A DNA stretch of 64,000 bases from Mariniflexile litorale. Lineage in GTDB: Bacteria; Bacteroidota; Bacteroidia; Flavobacteriales; Flavobacteriaceae. The notes under the pieces were generated by a model, which worked only from the letters and a program-made list of their open reading frames with translations, had not been told where the DNA came from and ran no database searches. Below, one piece after another: positions 27,140 through 37,298 of this stretch; position 1 is the stretch's first letter; each line of letters starts with the position of its first letter. A program made the position numbers and the translations under genes. The DNA lies in assembly GCF_031128465.2 (NCBI RefSeq), contig NZ_CP155618.1:2303501-2367500 (forward strand), in the 5' to 3' direction.

Positions 27140-28994
27140 ATTAAGTAAAATGAAGTCCAGTATATTTTCATCTGTGTTATTAGTATGTGGTAGCCTAATG
27201 GTTGAAGCGCAACAAGACACTATAAAATATGTTGGTAAAACACTATCAAACATCGATTACCATCATGGACAATTAACTCCTGCGGTTGGTGTACATGCGA
27301 CTCAAATTATGCGTGCCAGCAGAGAGCATCCAGAAAAATCGGATGGTTTTGGCTGGACGTACAATCACGCACCCAATATAGCTTATTGGAATAATACTTT
27401 TTTTGTGCAATATTTAAGCGACCCTGTGGGGGAACATATTCCACCAAGTCAATCCTTTATGCTCAGGTCTAAAGATGGAGAAAATTGGAGTTTTCCAGAA
27501 GTAGTTTTTCCTCCTTATAATATTCCAGATGGTTATGTGAAAGAAGGTGTTAATGCGGTTGCTAAAAACCTAAAAGCAGTGATGCATCAGCGTATGGGCT
27601 TCTTTACATCTTCAGATAACCGATTTTTCACCTTAGCATATTATGGTATTGTTATGGAGCCTCATGACGATCCTAACGATGGAAAAGGTATTGGTCGTGT
27701 TATTCGTGAAGTTTATAAAGATGGAAGTTTAGGACCTATTTACTTTATTCGTCATAATAAAACATGGGATGCTTCAAAATCTACATATCCATTCTACACA
27801 AAAAGTAAAGACAAAGGTTTAAAAAAGGCCTGTGAAGAATTACTTGCAACACCTTTATTGATGCAACAATGGGTTGAAGAAGCGGATAGAGATGATCCAT
27901 TAATTCCGCTTAAAAAAGAATATAAAGCTTTTAGCTATTACCATTTACCAAACGGAAATGTTGTTGGATTGTGGAAGTATGCATTAACTTCTTTAAGTAA
28001 AGACAATGGATTAACATGGGAATATAAACCTTTGCGTGCTCCAGGTTTTGTGAATAATAATGCTAAAATATGGGGACAGAAAACTTCAGACAATAAATAT
28101 GCAACAGTTTATAACCCTTCTGAGTTTCGTTGGCCTTTAGCGGTGTCCACAAGTAATGACGGTTTAAACTATAATGATTTATTATTAGTTCATGGTGAAA
28201 TATCACGTTTACGTTATGGAGGAGCATACAAGTCGCACGGACCACAATATGTGCGTGGTATAGTAGAAGGAAATGGAACGCCTCCAGATGGGAAATTATG
28301 GGTAACATACAGTATGAACAAAGAAGATATGTGGGTGTCTTCTATCCCGGTTCCTGTAACAGGCACCGTAGATGAAGATGCTAATGATGTTTTTAATAAA
28401 TTACCAAATGGTGAAGAATTAAAACTTTGGAATACATATAATTTACAATGGGGTTCTGCTAAAATTGAAAATAAAGATGGAAACAAATATCTAACACTTC
28501 GTGATGAAGATCCCTTTGATTATCCTCGCGTAGAGCGTGTTGTTCCTTTTGCTGAAAAAATGGAAGCAAGTTTTACTGTAAAGCCTGAGCAAAATGATCA
28601 CGGGTTAATGCAGATAGAATTTCAAAACAAGGAAGGGATGCCAGCCATTAGATTTACTTTTGATACGGATGGTAATTTAAAATTAAAAGCAGGCTATAGA
28701 TTACGTAATATACTAAAATACGAAGCAGGAAAAGAATACACCATAAGTGTTTCATTAGATGCAACCTCTCGCTCTTATACCTTTAAAGTTAATAACGGTG
28801 AAGAAACGAATGGCATATTTTTTCAACCTGTAGATGGAATTTCGCGTATTATGTTCCGTACCGGAGAACAACGGTATTATCCAAATCCAGATACGCCAGT
28901 TGATACTCCCGACTATTATGATGTTCCATATACAGGAGTTTCAATTCCTGAAGCGGTTTTTAATATAAAATCACTGATTACCAAAAAGCTATAG
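27132..28994 (+). CDS. Beta-propeller glycan-active protein with C-terminal lectin-like domain
   Basis: A 620-residue secreted protein. The first ATG (27132) overlaps the previous gene by 8 bases; the ATG at 27150 gives a cleaner signal peptide (MKSSIFSSVLLVCGSLMVEA), so either start is possible. Residues about 45-420 look like a multi-bladed propeller: HAPNIAYWNNTFFVQYLSDP, FMLRSKDGENWSFPEVVF, LTSLSKDNGLTWEY, LWVTYSMNKEDMWVSSIPVP, with Asp-box-like SKDGENW and SKDNGLTW. Residues about 440-590 form a concanavalin-like beta-sandwich. It resembles propellers acting at rhamnose-glucuronate ends (GH145, PL27), but I cannot place it in a family. It precedes a GH78 rhamnosidase with a one-base gap. 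Confidence 0.5.
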   Translation: MNKLSKMKSSIFSSVLLVCGSLMVEAQQDTIKYVGKTLSNIDYHHGQLTPAVGVHATQIMRASREHPEKSDGFGWTYNHAPNIAYWNNTFFVQYLSDPVGEHIPPSQSFMLRSKDGENWSFPEVVFPPYNIPDGYVKEGVNAVAKNLKAVMHQRMGFFTSSDNRFFTLAYYGIVMEPHDDPNDGKGIGRVIREVYKDGSLGPIYFIRHNKTWDASKSTYPFYTKSKDKGLKKACEELLATPLLMQQWVEEADRDDPLIPLKKEYKAFSYYHLPNGNVVGLWKYALTSLSKDNGLTWEYKPLRAPGFVNNNAKIWGQKTSDNKYATVYNPSEFRWPLAVSTSNDGLNYNDLLLVHGEISRLRYGGAYKSHGPQYVRGIVEGNGTPPDGKLWVTYSMNKEDMWVSSIPVPVTGTVDEDANDVFNKLPNGEELKLWNTYNLQWGSAKIENKDGNKYLTLRDEDPFDYPRVERVVPFAEKMEASFTVKPEQNDHGLMQIEFQNKEGMPAIRFTFDTDGNLKLKAGYRLRNILKYEAGKEYTISVSLDATSRSYTFKVNNGEETNGIFFQPVDGISRIMFRTGEQRYYPNPDTPVDTPDYYDVPYTGVSIPEAVFNIKSLITKKL

Positions 28995-28995
28995 A

Positions 28996-31794
28996 ATGCA
29001 TTCTTTTAAGGTCTTATTTATTTTTGTTTTTCTTATTTCAGCTTGTAAAACTGTTGAAAATAGAGGGACCTTTGTAGTTTCAAATGTAACTTGTGAAATG
29101 GCCGAAAATCCTTTGGCTGTTATAGTAAACCAACCCAGATTAAGTTGGGTATTAAAATCAACAGATTTTAATATGTCTCAATCTGGGTATCAAATTTTAG
29201 TAGCGTCTACAGCAGAGAATTTAGAGAATTATAAAGCAGATGTTTGGGATAGCGGCAAAGTTATTTCAGATAAAAGTCAGTTAGTAACAATTGCTAAGGC
29301 ATTAAAACATGGTGATAAATATTATTGGAAAGTAAAAGTTTGGAACCATAAAAACGAAGCATCCAATTGGAGCGAAACAGCTTTTTTTAGAGTAGCTCCA
29401 GCATCATCTAGCTTAAACCCAACATGGATTGGTGCTATTACAAAAGCCAACAGTCATTTGCCTGAAGGTAGACGTTATCACACGGCGACTTTCAAAAAAT
29501 CGAAACGAGATTCTATTATCAATGCGTCCGATGCATTATCTAGGCAAAGCATCATGCTTCGAAAACCATTTTCTGTTTCAAAAAAAATAAAAGAGGCTGT
29601 TGTTTATATTTCTGGTTTAGGACATTATGAGTTAACCATTAATGGAACTAAAATAGGGAATAGCGAATTTGCACCATTGTGGACCGATTATGACAAGTCG
29701 GTTAATTTTAATACATATGAATTAAATTCAGAGGAATTAAAAAACGGTGAAAACGTTATTGGAGTGTTGTTAGGAAATGGGATGTACAATATACTAGCAG
29801 AACGTTATTCTAAGTTTTTTGTCAGTTTTGGCCCGCCTACCTTGTTTTTTAAAATGAAATTGATATATGAAGATGGTTCTGAAGATATTATAAAATCTGA
29901 TGAAACCTGGAAATATTCAGAAAGCCCAATTACTTACAACAGTATGTTTGGTGGCGAAGATTATGATGCTAATTTAGAACAAAACGGATGGGGTTCTTCA
30001 AATTTTAATGATATAAATTGGAAACCTGTTATAATTCAAGAAGCACCAAAAGGGAGGTTACAAGCTCAAGTGGCACCACCGGTTACCGTTCAAAAAGAAT
30101 ATGAATTAAAAGAATTTAAAGAACCTATAAAAGGTACGTATGTATTTAATATGAGGCAAAATTTGTCTGGTTTTCCAACCATTAAAGTAAAAGGGGAAAA
30201 AGGACAAAAAGTAACACTTTGGGTTGGTGAAGGTTTACAAAACGATGGTACAATTAACCAAGGACGTTCTGGGAAACCTTATTATTTTCAATATATATTA
30301 AAAGGAGATGAAATTGAAACATGGCAACCTAAGTTTAGTTATTATGGTTATCAATACATCCAAATAGATAGCATTAATTTTAAAGAAGAAAATAACACTA
30401 AATTTCCAACGGTTTTAGATATTAAATCCAATTTTGTTTATAATTCAGCTGGTGAATCTGGAACTTTTGAATGTTCTAATGATATTTTTAATAAAGCTCA
30501 CGAGCTAATAAATAATGCGATTAAAAGTAATTTTCAAGCGGTATTGACAGATTGTCCACATCGTGAAAAATTAGGATGGTTAGAGGAAGCGCATTTAAAT
30601 GGCCCTGGGTTAATTTATAATTATAACTTAAAAAATTACATACCAAGCATCATGCAAAATATAAAGGATGCACAAAGGAGTAATGGTATGATTCCAACTA
30701 TTGCTCCAGAATATGTAGTTTTTGGAGGTGATTTTACCGATTCTCCAGAATGGGGTGTTAGCGGAGTCATTCTACCTTGGATGTATTATGAATATTATGG
30801 CGATGATTCGCTAATTCGAGATTATTATTCTATGATGAAAAGATATATTGATTACTTAACGTCTAAATCTGAAAACTATATTCTTTCATACGGGCTAGGC
30901 GATTGGTATGATTATGGTGAACATGCCGCAGGCTATTCTAAAAATAGTCCTATCGCCCTTTCTGCAACCAGTCATTATTACTACGCATCACATTTGTTTG
31001 CTAAAGCGGCAAAGCATTTAAATAAAATAGAAGATATTTCTAAATACGAGACTTTAGCATCTAACATAAAAGATGCATATAATAAGGAGTTTTTCAACAT
31101 AGAAACGAAGCAATATGGTACAAAAAGCCAATTTAGTAATGCGGTTTCTGTGTTTATGGATATTGTAGAACCGCAATATAAAGAAGCGGTTATGGCTAAT
31201 TTATTAGCTGACATAAAAAACAGAGGTTACAGATTAACAACGGGCGATGTGGGTAACCGTTACTTATTTCAAGCGTTGGCCAGAAATAACGAAAACGAAA
31301 CCATGTATAAAATGAACAACCATTACGATACACCAGGCTACGGATTTCAAATTAAATTTGGATTAACCACATTAACTGAACAATGGGATCCAAGAAAAGG
31401 AAATTCATGGAACCATTTTATGATGGGACAAATTGAAGAATGGTTTTATAGAAGTTTAGCGGGCATTGTTCCAGATGAAGCCAATCCAGGGTTTAAACAT
31501 TTTTTTATACAGCCAGAAATTGTTGGAGATATGACCTTTGTAAAAGCAAGTTATCAATCGGTTTACGGAATGATAGTTTCGGAATGGGAGAAAAAAAACA
31601 ACAAAACCACTTTCAAAATTGAAGTGCCAGTAAACACCACAGCAACTATTGTGTTGCCAGTAGATTTAAAATCTAAAATAATCATAAACGGAAAACCTTT
31701 TAAACAAAAAAAAGGAAGCTTAGAAATAGATAAAAAAGTCCAAAAGCCCACATTTACAATTGGCTCTGGAGTTTATGTTATAGAAAGTAACTAA
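28996..31794 (+). CDS. GH78 alpha-L-rhamnosidase, lipoprotein
   Basis: A 932-residue lipoprotein (lipobox LISAC). Domain order matches GH78: an N-terminal fibronectin-like domain (VTCEMAENPLAVIVNQPRLSW, about 30-135), beta-sandwich rhamnosidase N domains (about 185-490, including YISGLGHYELTINGTKIGN and EGLQNDG), then the (alpha/alpha)6 barrel with the family motif DCPHREKLGWLEEAH containing the candidate acid, WGVSGVILPWMYYEYYGD, YGLGDWYDYG and LTEQWDP, and a C-terminal beta-domain. GH78 inverts alpha-L-rhamnosidic bonds of pectic side chains. A second, clearly different GH78 lies at 37299, so two rhamnose linkages may be handled in this run. Confidence 0.92.
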   Translation: MHSFKVLFIFVFLISACKTVENRGTFVVSNVTCEMAENPLAVIVNQPRLSWVLKSTDFNMSQSGYQILVASTAENLENYKADVWDSGKVISDKSQLVTIAKALKHGDKYYWKVKVWNHKNEASNWSETAFFRVAPASSSLNPTWIGAITKANSHLPEGRRYHTATFKKSKRDSIINASDALSRQSIMLRKPFSVSKKIKEAVVYISGLGHYELTINGTKIGNSEFAPLWTDYDKSVNFNTYELNSEELKNGENVIGVLLGNGMYNILAERYSKFFVSFGPPTLFFKMKLIYEDGSEDIIKSDETWKYSESPITYNSMFGGEDYDANLEQNGWGSSNFNDINWKPVIIQEAPKGRLQAQVAPPVTVQKEYELKEFKEPIKGTYVFNMRQNLSGFPTIKVKGEKGQKVTLWVGEGLQNDGTINQGRSGKPYYFQYILKGDEIETWQPKFSYYGYQYIQIDSINFKEENNTKFPTVLDIKSNFVYNSAGESGTFECSNDIFNKAHELINNAIKSNFQAVLTDCPHREKLGWLEEAHLNGPGLIYNYNLKNYIPSIMQNIKDAQRSNGMIPTIAPEYVVFGGDFTDSPEWGVSGVILPWMYYEYYGDDSLIRDYYSMMKRYIDYLTSKSENYILSYGLGDWYDYGEHAAGYSKNSPIALSATSHYYYASHLFAKAAKHLNKIEDISKYETLASNIKDAYNKEFFNIETKQYGTKSQFSNAVSVFMDIVEPQYKEAVMANLLADIKNRGYRLTTGDVGNRYLFQALARNNENETMYKMNNHYDTPGYGFQIKFGLTTLTEQWDPRKGNSWNHFMMGQIEEWFYRSLAGIVPDEANPGFKHFFIQPEIVGDMTFVKASYQSVYGMIVSEWEKKNNKTTFKIEVPVNTTATIVLPVDLKSKIIINGKPFKQKKGSLEIDKKVQKPTFTIGSGVYVIESN

Positions 31795-31795
31795 C

Positions 31796-33223
31796 ATGAA
31801 GTTAAAATCAGTAAAAATAATAATCGTTTCATTGTTTGCTTTTTTATTTGCAAAAATGCAGGCACAAACCTCTGACACTAATTTCAGAACGCCTGTGGCA
31901 GAAACTATTCATAAATTAGAAATTATTTTCAATGTGAAAATTGAAGATAATAAGGGTTTGTTGAAAGATAAAATGTTGGATTATGCCGATTGGAAAATTG
32001 AACCCGATAATTTAGAAGTGTCTTTAGCGAATGTTTTAGCACCTTTCAATTTAACAACGTTTGAAGCAGCAGATGGTACTTATGAAATTAGAGAATTTCA
32101 ATACCACAGAGTATCTGTTCCTAAAAGTAAAGACCGTTTAGCTTTTTTGTCTAGCCTTTATAATGATAAAGAAACTTGGGAAACAAGAAAAGCTGAATTA
32201 AAAAATTGCATGATAACGGCCTTTGGAATAGATAAAGCTCCAAAAACACCAAATTTTAAACCTATATTAACAAGCAAAAGAAAGTATAAAAATTATACTG
32301 TTGAGAATATTGGTTTAGAAATTCTTCCAGGTTTTTATACAACAGGTTCTATTTATAAACCATATCCTTTAAAAGAAAAAGCAGCTATTATTTTAACGCC
32401 GAATGGTCATTTTAGTGATGGGCGTTACCGCGAAGATGAACAATTTAGATGTGCTATGTTAGCAAAAATGGGAGCTATTGTGGTGAGTTACGATTTGTTT
32501 TCATGGGGAGGAGAATCATTACTTCAGTTTCCAGTGCAAATGCATCGAAGTAGCATCGCATCAACCGTGCAGGTATTAAGTGGGATGCGTTTGTTAGATT
32601 ATGTAGCAACCATCAAACATGCCGATGTATCCCGTGTAGGAGTTACAGGTGGTTCAGGTGGTGGTTCTCATACTATGTTTTTAGCAGCTTTAGACGATAG
32701 AGTTACGGTATCTGTTCCTACGGTTATGGTATCAGCAAATCATTCTGGAGGGTGTCCTTGCGAAAGCGGACGAGGCATTCATTTATGTGGGAACGGAACC
32801 AACAATGTTGAAGTAGCAGCTATGGCAGCACCAAAACCACAACTTATTATTTCTGATGGGAAAGATTGGACATCGGAAGTTCCAAAATTAGAATTTCCAT
32901 TTGTTCAGCGAATTTATGATTTTTATGGTGAAAAGGAATTAGTTGAGAATGCGCATTTTGCAGAAGAAGGTCATGATTATGGATTATCGAAGCGTATGGC
33001 CATGTATCCATTTATGGCTAAATATCTAGACTTAGATTTAAGAAAAGTAAAAAATAAAAAAGGCGAGATTGATGAATCAACTTGTACCATAGAGCTCAAA
33101 GAAAAGTTGTTAGTTTTTGGTGATAATGGTGAAAAATTACCAGCCAATGCTTTAAAAGATATTGATAAATTATATGAATTATTTGGAGAAAAAAACCATA
33201 GAAAATATGAAGTTAAAGAGTAA
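31796..33223 (+). CDS. Alpha/beta-hydrolase carbohydrate esterase with STN-like N-terminal domain
   Basis: A 475-residue secreted protein with a signal peptide ending KMQAQ (residue 24). Residues about 28-98 ([16 protein letters not shown] ... [17 protein letters not shown] ... DGTYEIRE) have the alpha/beta pattern of a secretin/TonB short N-terminal (STN) domain. The rest is an alpha/beta-hydrolase: nucleophile elbow [12 protein letters not shown] with Ser287, a Cys-rich loop [11 protein letters not shown], a DGKDWT acidic-loop region and EEGHDYGLS with likely His393. It resembles the esterases grouped in CE19, whose RG-II member is a pectin methylesterase, but also acetylxylan-esterase-like proteins; substrate is therefore uncertain. 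The 3' end overlaps the GH95 start by 17 bases. Confidence 0.65.
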   Translation: MKLKSVKIIIVSLFAFLFAKMQAQTSDTNFRTPVAETIHKLEIIFNVKIEDNKGLLKDKMLDYADWKIEPDNLEVSLANVLAPFNLTTFEAADGTYEIREFQYHRVSVPKSKDRLAFLSSLYNDKETWETRKAELKNCMITAFGIDKAPKTPNFKPILTSKRKYKNYTVENIGLEILPGFYTTGSIYKPYPLKEKAAIILTPNGHFSDGRYREDEQFRCAMLAKMGAIVVSYDLFSWGGESLLQFPVQMHRSSIASTVQVLSGMRLLDYVATIKHADVSRVGVTGGSGGGSHTMFLAALDDRVTVSVPTVMVSANHSGGCPCESGRGIHLCGNGTNNVEVAAMAAPKPQLIISDGKDWTSEVPKLEFPFVQRIYDFYGEKELVENAHFAEEGHDYGLSKRMAMYPFMAKYLDLDLRKVKNKKGEIDESTCTIELKEKLLVFGDNGEKLPANALKDIDKLYELFGEKNHRKYEVKE

Positions 33224-35666
33224 AAGCACGGTGTTTATATATTATTTTGCAATTCTTTTTGGATTACAAAATGTGTCTGCTCAAGAACTAAAACTTTGGT
33301 ATGACGAACCCGCAGAAATTTGGAATGAAGCGTTACCTTTAGGAAACGGACGCTTAGGTGCTATGGTTTTCGGTGATCCAGCGGTGGAACGTTTGCAATT
33401 AAATGAAGAAACCATTTGGGCAGGTTCACCAAATAGTAATGCGCATCCAAAAGCATTAAAAGTCTTGCCAAAAGTACGTCAGCTTATTTTTGATGGAAAA
33501 TATAAAGAAGCACAAGATTTAGCAACGTCTGATATTCGTTCGCAAACCAATAACGGGATGCCATATCAAACTTTTGGAAGTGTGTATTTATCATTTCCAG
33601 GACATCAAAATTATACCAATTATTATCGTGATTTAGATATTGAAAATGCGACAGCAAAAGTACAATACACGGTTAATGGTGTCACTTTTACGAGAGAAGT
33701 ACTTACAGCATTTTCAGATCAAGTTATAGCTGTTAAATTGACGGCAAGTCAACCTGGACAAATAACAGGAAATGTGTTTATGAATAGTCCGTTTGATAAA
33801 ACACTCACTAAAACGGAAGGTAATCAAGTGTCGCTTTCTGGTGAAACAAGCACGGTGGAAGGTCAAAGAGGTCGTGTCAAATTTCAAGGTAGAATGGCAG
33901 CTAAAAATATAGGAGGTGATGTTTCTGTAAAAAATGGTATTATCAGCATTAATAAAGCTGATGAGGTTACGTTGTATATTTCAATTGCTACTAATTTCAA
34001 AAACTATAAAGAACTAACAGAAGATTATATAACAAAAAGCAAATCGTTTTTAGACAAAGCTACAATTAAAGATTTTGAGACCATAAAAAACGCACATGTG
34101 GCGTATTATCAGAAATTCTTTAATCGTATGTCTTTAGATTTAGGAATAACAAACGCAGTGAAAGAAACCACAGATGTACGAATTAAGAAATTCGATAGTC
34201 AATTCGATCCGCAATTAGCAGCTTTATACTTTCAATTTGGACGTTATTTATTGATTTCTTCTTCGCAACCAGGTGGACAACCAGCAAATCTTCAAGGGAT
34301 TTGGAACGACATGTTATTTCCGCCGTGGGAAAGTAAATATACCATGAATATTAATGGAGAAATGAATTATTGGCCAGCAGAGTTGACTAACCTTTCTGAA
34401 ATGCACGAACCATTCATTCAAATGGCAAAAGAGATTGCTGAAACAGGAAAAGAAACCGCTAAAATCATGTACGATGCCAATGGTTGGGTGTTACATCATA
34501 ATACCGATATCTGGCGAATTACTGGACCCATTGATAATGCGGCATCTGGTATGTGGCCAACTGGAGGTGCATGGGTCTGTCAAGATTTATGGGAACGCTA
34601 TTTATATACTGGTGATGAAAGTTATCTAAAAGAAATTTATCCCATCATGAAAGGAGCGGCAACGTTCTTTTTAGATTTTATGATTAAAGATCCAAACTCA
34701 GGATATTTAGTAGTGGTGCCTTCAAATTCTCCAGAGAACACTCATGCAGGCGAAGATGGAAAATCAACCATTACTGCAGGAACAACTATGGATAATCAAT
34801 TGGTTTTTGATTTGTTTACTAATGTTATGAGAGCCACAGATATTTTATCAGAAGATACTCGTTTCAATCAAAAACTGAAAGAAGCTTTAGATAAAATGGC
34901 GCCTATGCAAATAGGAAAACATGGACAGTTACAAGAATGGTTAATTGATTGGGATGATCCAGAAGATCACCATCGACATGTATCTCATTTATATGGTTTG
35001 TTTCCAAGTAATCAAATATCACCGGTTAAAACACCCGAATTATTTCAAGCTGCTAAAACCTCTTTAAATTATAGAGGTGACGAATCTACTGGTTGGTCTA
35101 TGGGTTGGAAAGTGAATTTATGGGCGCGTTTGTTAGATGGTGATCATGCTTATAAACTAATGCAAGATCAATTGCATTTGGTAACGGCTGATCAGAATGA
35201 TGGAGGTGGTACGTATCCAAACATGCTCGATGCGCATCAACCGTTTCAAATAGATGGGAATTTTGGTTGTACTGCTGGAATTGCTGAAATGCTTATGCAG
35301 AGTCATGAAGGCGCTATTCATTTGTTACCAGCATTACCAAGTGTTTGGAAACATGGGTCTATAACAGGATTAAAATCTAGAGGAGGTTATGAAATTGATA
35401 TGGTTTGGAAAAACAATAAAGTGTCTGAATTAAAAATTACAGCTTCAAAAGATGGCAATTGTAGATTACAATTAGAAACGCCTATTAAGGGAGCAGGGTT
35501 GAAAAAAGCCAAAGGAGAAAATCCGAATGCTTTCTTTTATGACGTGGAAGTTAAAAAACCAATCATATCAGACAATTTTAAGCTAGAAAAAGTAAAAACA
35601 CCTAAATATTATAAATACGATGTAGACATGAAAGCAGGTAAAACTTATTCATTTTACGTTAAATAA
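33207..35666 (+). CDS. GH95 alpha-L-fucosidase or alpha-L-galactosidase
   Basis: The ATG at 33207 is chosen because it begins the signal peptide ([19 protein letters not shown] ... VSAQ); the upstream ATG at 33162 would add 15 residues inside the previous gene. The 819-residue product has the GH95 N-terminal beta-domain ([35 protein letters not shown]), the (alpha/alpha)6 barrel with [12 protein letters not shown] (Asn381, Asn383, Asn387), [26 protein letters not shown] and the [10 protein letters not shown] block whose Asp683 is the likely base partner. GH95 covers alpha-L-fucosidases and alpha-L-galactosidases; both sugars occur in RG-II and the choice cannot be made here. Confidence 0.92.
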   Translation: MKLKSKSTVFIYYFAILFGLQNVSAQELKLWYDEPAEIWNEALPLGNGRLGAMVFGDPAVERLQLNEETIWAGSPNSNAHPKALKVLPKVRQLIFDGKYKEAQDLATSDIRSQTNNGMPYQTFGSVYLSFPGHQNYTNYYRDLDIENATAKVQYTVNGVTFTREVLTAFSDQVIAVKLTASQPGQITGNVFMNSPFDKTLTKTEGNQVSLSGETSTVEGQRGRVKFQGRMAAKNIGGDVSVKNGIISINKADEVTLYISIATNFKNYKELTEDYITKSKSFLDKATIKDFETIKNAHVAYYQKFFNRMSLDLGITNAVKETTDVRIKKFDSQFDPQLAALYFQFGRYLLISSSQPGGQPANLQGIWNDMLFPPWESKYTMNINGEMNYWPAELTNLSEMHEPFIQMAKEIAETGKETAKIMYDANGWVLHHNTDIWRITGPIDNAASGMWPTGGAWVCQDLWERYLYTGDESYLKEIYPIMKGAATFFLDFMIKDPNSGYLVVVPSNSPENTHAGEDGKSTITAGTTMDNQLVFDLFTNVMRATDILSEDTRFNQKLKEALDKMAPMQIGKHGQLQEWLIDWDDPEDHHRHVSHLYGLFPSNQISPVKTPELFQAAKTSLNYRGDESTGWSMGWKVNLWARLLDGDHAYKLMQDQLHLVTADQNDGGGTYPNMLDAHQPFQIDGNFGCTAGIAEMLMQSHEGAIHLLPALPSVWKHGSITGLKSRGGYEIDMVWKNNKVSELKITASKDGNCRLQLETPIKGAGLKKAKGENPNAFFYDVEVKKPIISDNFKLEKVKTPKYYKYDVDMKAGKTYSFYVK

Positions 35667-35678
35667 AAACTATTAAAA

Positions 35679-37238
35679 ATGACATCAAAATTCAATTGTA
35701 TTACGTTCATCTTATTAATTTTAGCAGTTAGTTTTAATAGTTGTAAATCATCTTCAGCAAAAGAAAAAACAGGCTATGTATTAGATGCGGAAAACTACAA
35801 GCATCATGTTGATTATTTCAATGGAATGGAAGATGAAAATATAGCCAAAGCCATTCCAAATGACAGTTCTTGGGCTTGGATGAAAACTAACATTCCCTTA
35901 TTTGACTGTCCGCAAGACAATTTTGAAGAAATGTACTATTTCCGTTGGTGGAGTTTGCGAAAACACATAACAGATACACCACAAGGTTATGCTATTACAG
36001 AGTTTTTAGTAGACCGTTCGTATGCCGATAAATATAACTTAATAGCTTGCGCTTTAGGGCATCATATTTACGAATTCAGATGGGTACACAATCCAGAGTT
36101 TATAGAGCAAAATGTACATTTATGGTTTAGAGGAAATGAAGGTAAAAAATTAGAAAAGCTACTAAAATTTAGTAGTTGGACTGCTGATGCGCTTTACAAT
36201 CGTTACCTAGTAAATAAAGATGAGACCTATCTGTTAGATATGTTTCCAGACTTAGTTGATGAATATGGACAGTGGGAAGAAGAGAAAGGAAGAGAAGATG
36301 GTTTGTTTTGGCAGTTTGATGTAAGAGATGGGATGGAAGAATCTTTAAGTGGCGGACGCCGTGTGAAAAATGCACGTCCTACTATAAATAGTTACATGTA
36401 TGCTAATGCAAAAGCTTTATCAACCATGGCAAGTATGAAAGGTGATGCGAATCAAGAAGCTTATTTTGAAGCAAAAGCAGATACCATTAAAAAGTTAGTA
36501 GAAACAAAACTATGGAATTCAGATCACTCATTTTTTGAAACTTTAACCGAAAAAGATACGTCATCTCAAGTACGTGAAGCGATTGGTTTTATTCCTTGGT
36601 ATTTTAATTTACCATCAGAAAACAAAGGCTTTGAAATAGCTTGGGAACAAGTTAAGGATGAAGAAGGGTTTTTGTCTCCTTACGGATTAACAACAGCCGA
36701 ACGTAGAAGTCCGCGTTTTAGAAGTCATGGAACAGGAACTTGCGAGTGGGATGGTGCTGTATGGCCATTTGCATCATCGCAAACACTAACTGCTATGGCA
36801 AATGTACTAAATAATTATAGCCAAGATGTGGTTTCTTCTGAGGATTATTTCAAGCAAATGAATTTGTATGTAGAATCACAATACCATAGAGGGCGCCCTT
36901 ATATTGGTGAGTATTTAGACGAAACTACGGGTTATTGGCTTATGGGCGATAGAGAGCGTAGTCGTTATTACAACCATTCAACATTCAACGATTTAATGAT
37001 TACTGGTTTGGTAGGTTTACGCCCAAGAGCTGATGAAAAAATAGAGGTAAACCCATTAATTCCTCAAGATAAATGGGATTGGTTTTGTTTAGATAACGTA
37101 TTGTATCACGGTAATATTATTACCATTCTTTGGGATAAAACAGGTGAAAAATATAACAAAGGAAAAGGTTTTAAAATTTTCAGAAATGGTAAAGAAATAG
37201 CATCTTCTGATAAACTTGAAAAACTTATTTCTGAATAA
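35679..37238 (+). CDS. MGH1-like (alpha/alpha)6 glycosidase, lipoprotein
   Basis: A 519-residue lipoprotein (lipobox SFNSC). The whole mature chain looks like an (alpha/alpha)6 toroid of the GH63/MGH1-like type: MYYFRWWSLRKHI, FWQFDVRDGMEESLSGGRRVKNARPTINSYMYANAKAL, PRFRSHGTGTCEWDGAVWPFASSQTL and GYWLMGDRERSRYYNHSTFNDLMITGLVGLRP. The DVRDGMEESLSG and CEWDGAVWP stretches carry the acidic residues most likely to be catalytic. In RG-II systems a beta-L-arabinofuranosidase of GH142 has a related fold, so GH142 or a sister family is a candidate, but I cannot confirm it by eye. Confidence 0.6.
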   Translation: MTSKFNCITFILLILAVSFNSCKSSSAKEKTGYVLDAENYKHHVDYFNGMEDENIAKAIPNDSSWAWMKTNIPLFDCPQDNFEEMYYFRWWSLRKHITDTPQGYAITEFLVDRSYADKYNLIACALGHHIYEFRWVHNPEFIEQNVHLWFRGNEGKKLEKLLKFSSWTADALYNRYLVNKDETYLLDMFPDLVDEYGQWEEEKGREDGLFWQFDVRDGMEESLSGGRRVKNARPTINSYMYANAKALSTMASMKGDANQEAYFEAKADTIKKLVETKLWNSDHSFFETLTEKDTSSQVREAIGFIPWYFNLPSENKGFEIAWEQVKDEEGFLSPYGLTTAERRSPRFRSHGTGTCEWDGAVWPFASSQTLTAMANVLNNYSQDVVSSEDYFKQMNLYVESQYHRGRPYIGEYLDETTGYWLMGDRERSRYYNHSTFNDLMITGLVGLRPRADEKIEVNPLIPQDKWDWFCLDNVLYHGNIITILWDKTGEKYNKGKGFKIFRNGKEIASSDKLEKLISE

Positions 37239-37261
37239 AATTTACAAATCAAATAAAAAAT

Positions 37262-37287
37262 CCTGAAAGGTTTTGAAACCTTGTAGG
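37262..37287. repeat. REP-like imperfect palindrome between two glycosidase genes
   Basis: CCTGAAAGGTTTTGAAACCT is the start of a 26-base palindrome with the perfect inner stem AAGGTTT-TG-AAACCTT and outer CCT/AGG arms separated by one wobble and one mismatch. It is the only such element noticed in the window. Intergenic palindromes of this type are frequent in flavobacterial genomes; it could form an RNA hairpin between the two genes, but there is no T-run, so it is a poor terminator. Confidence 0.5.
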
Positions 37288-37298
37288 TATAAAATCTA

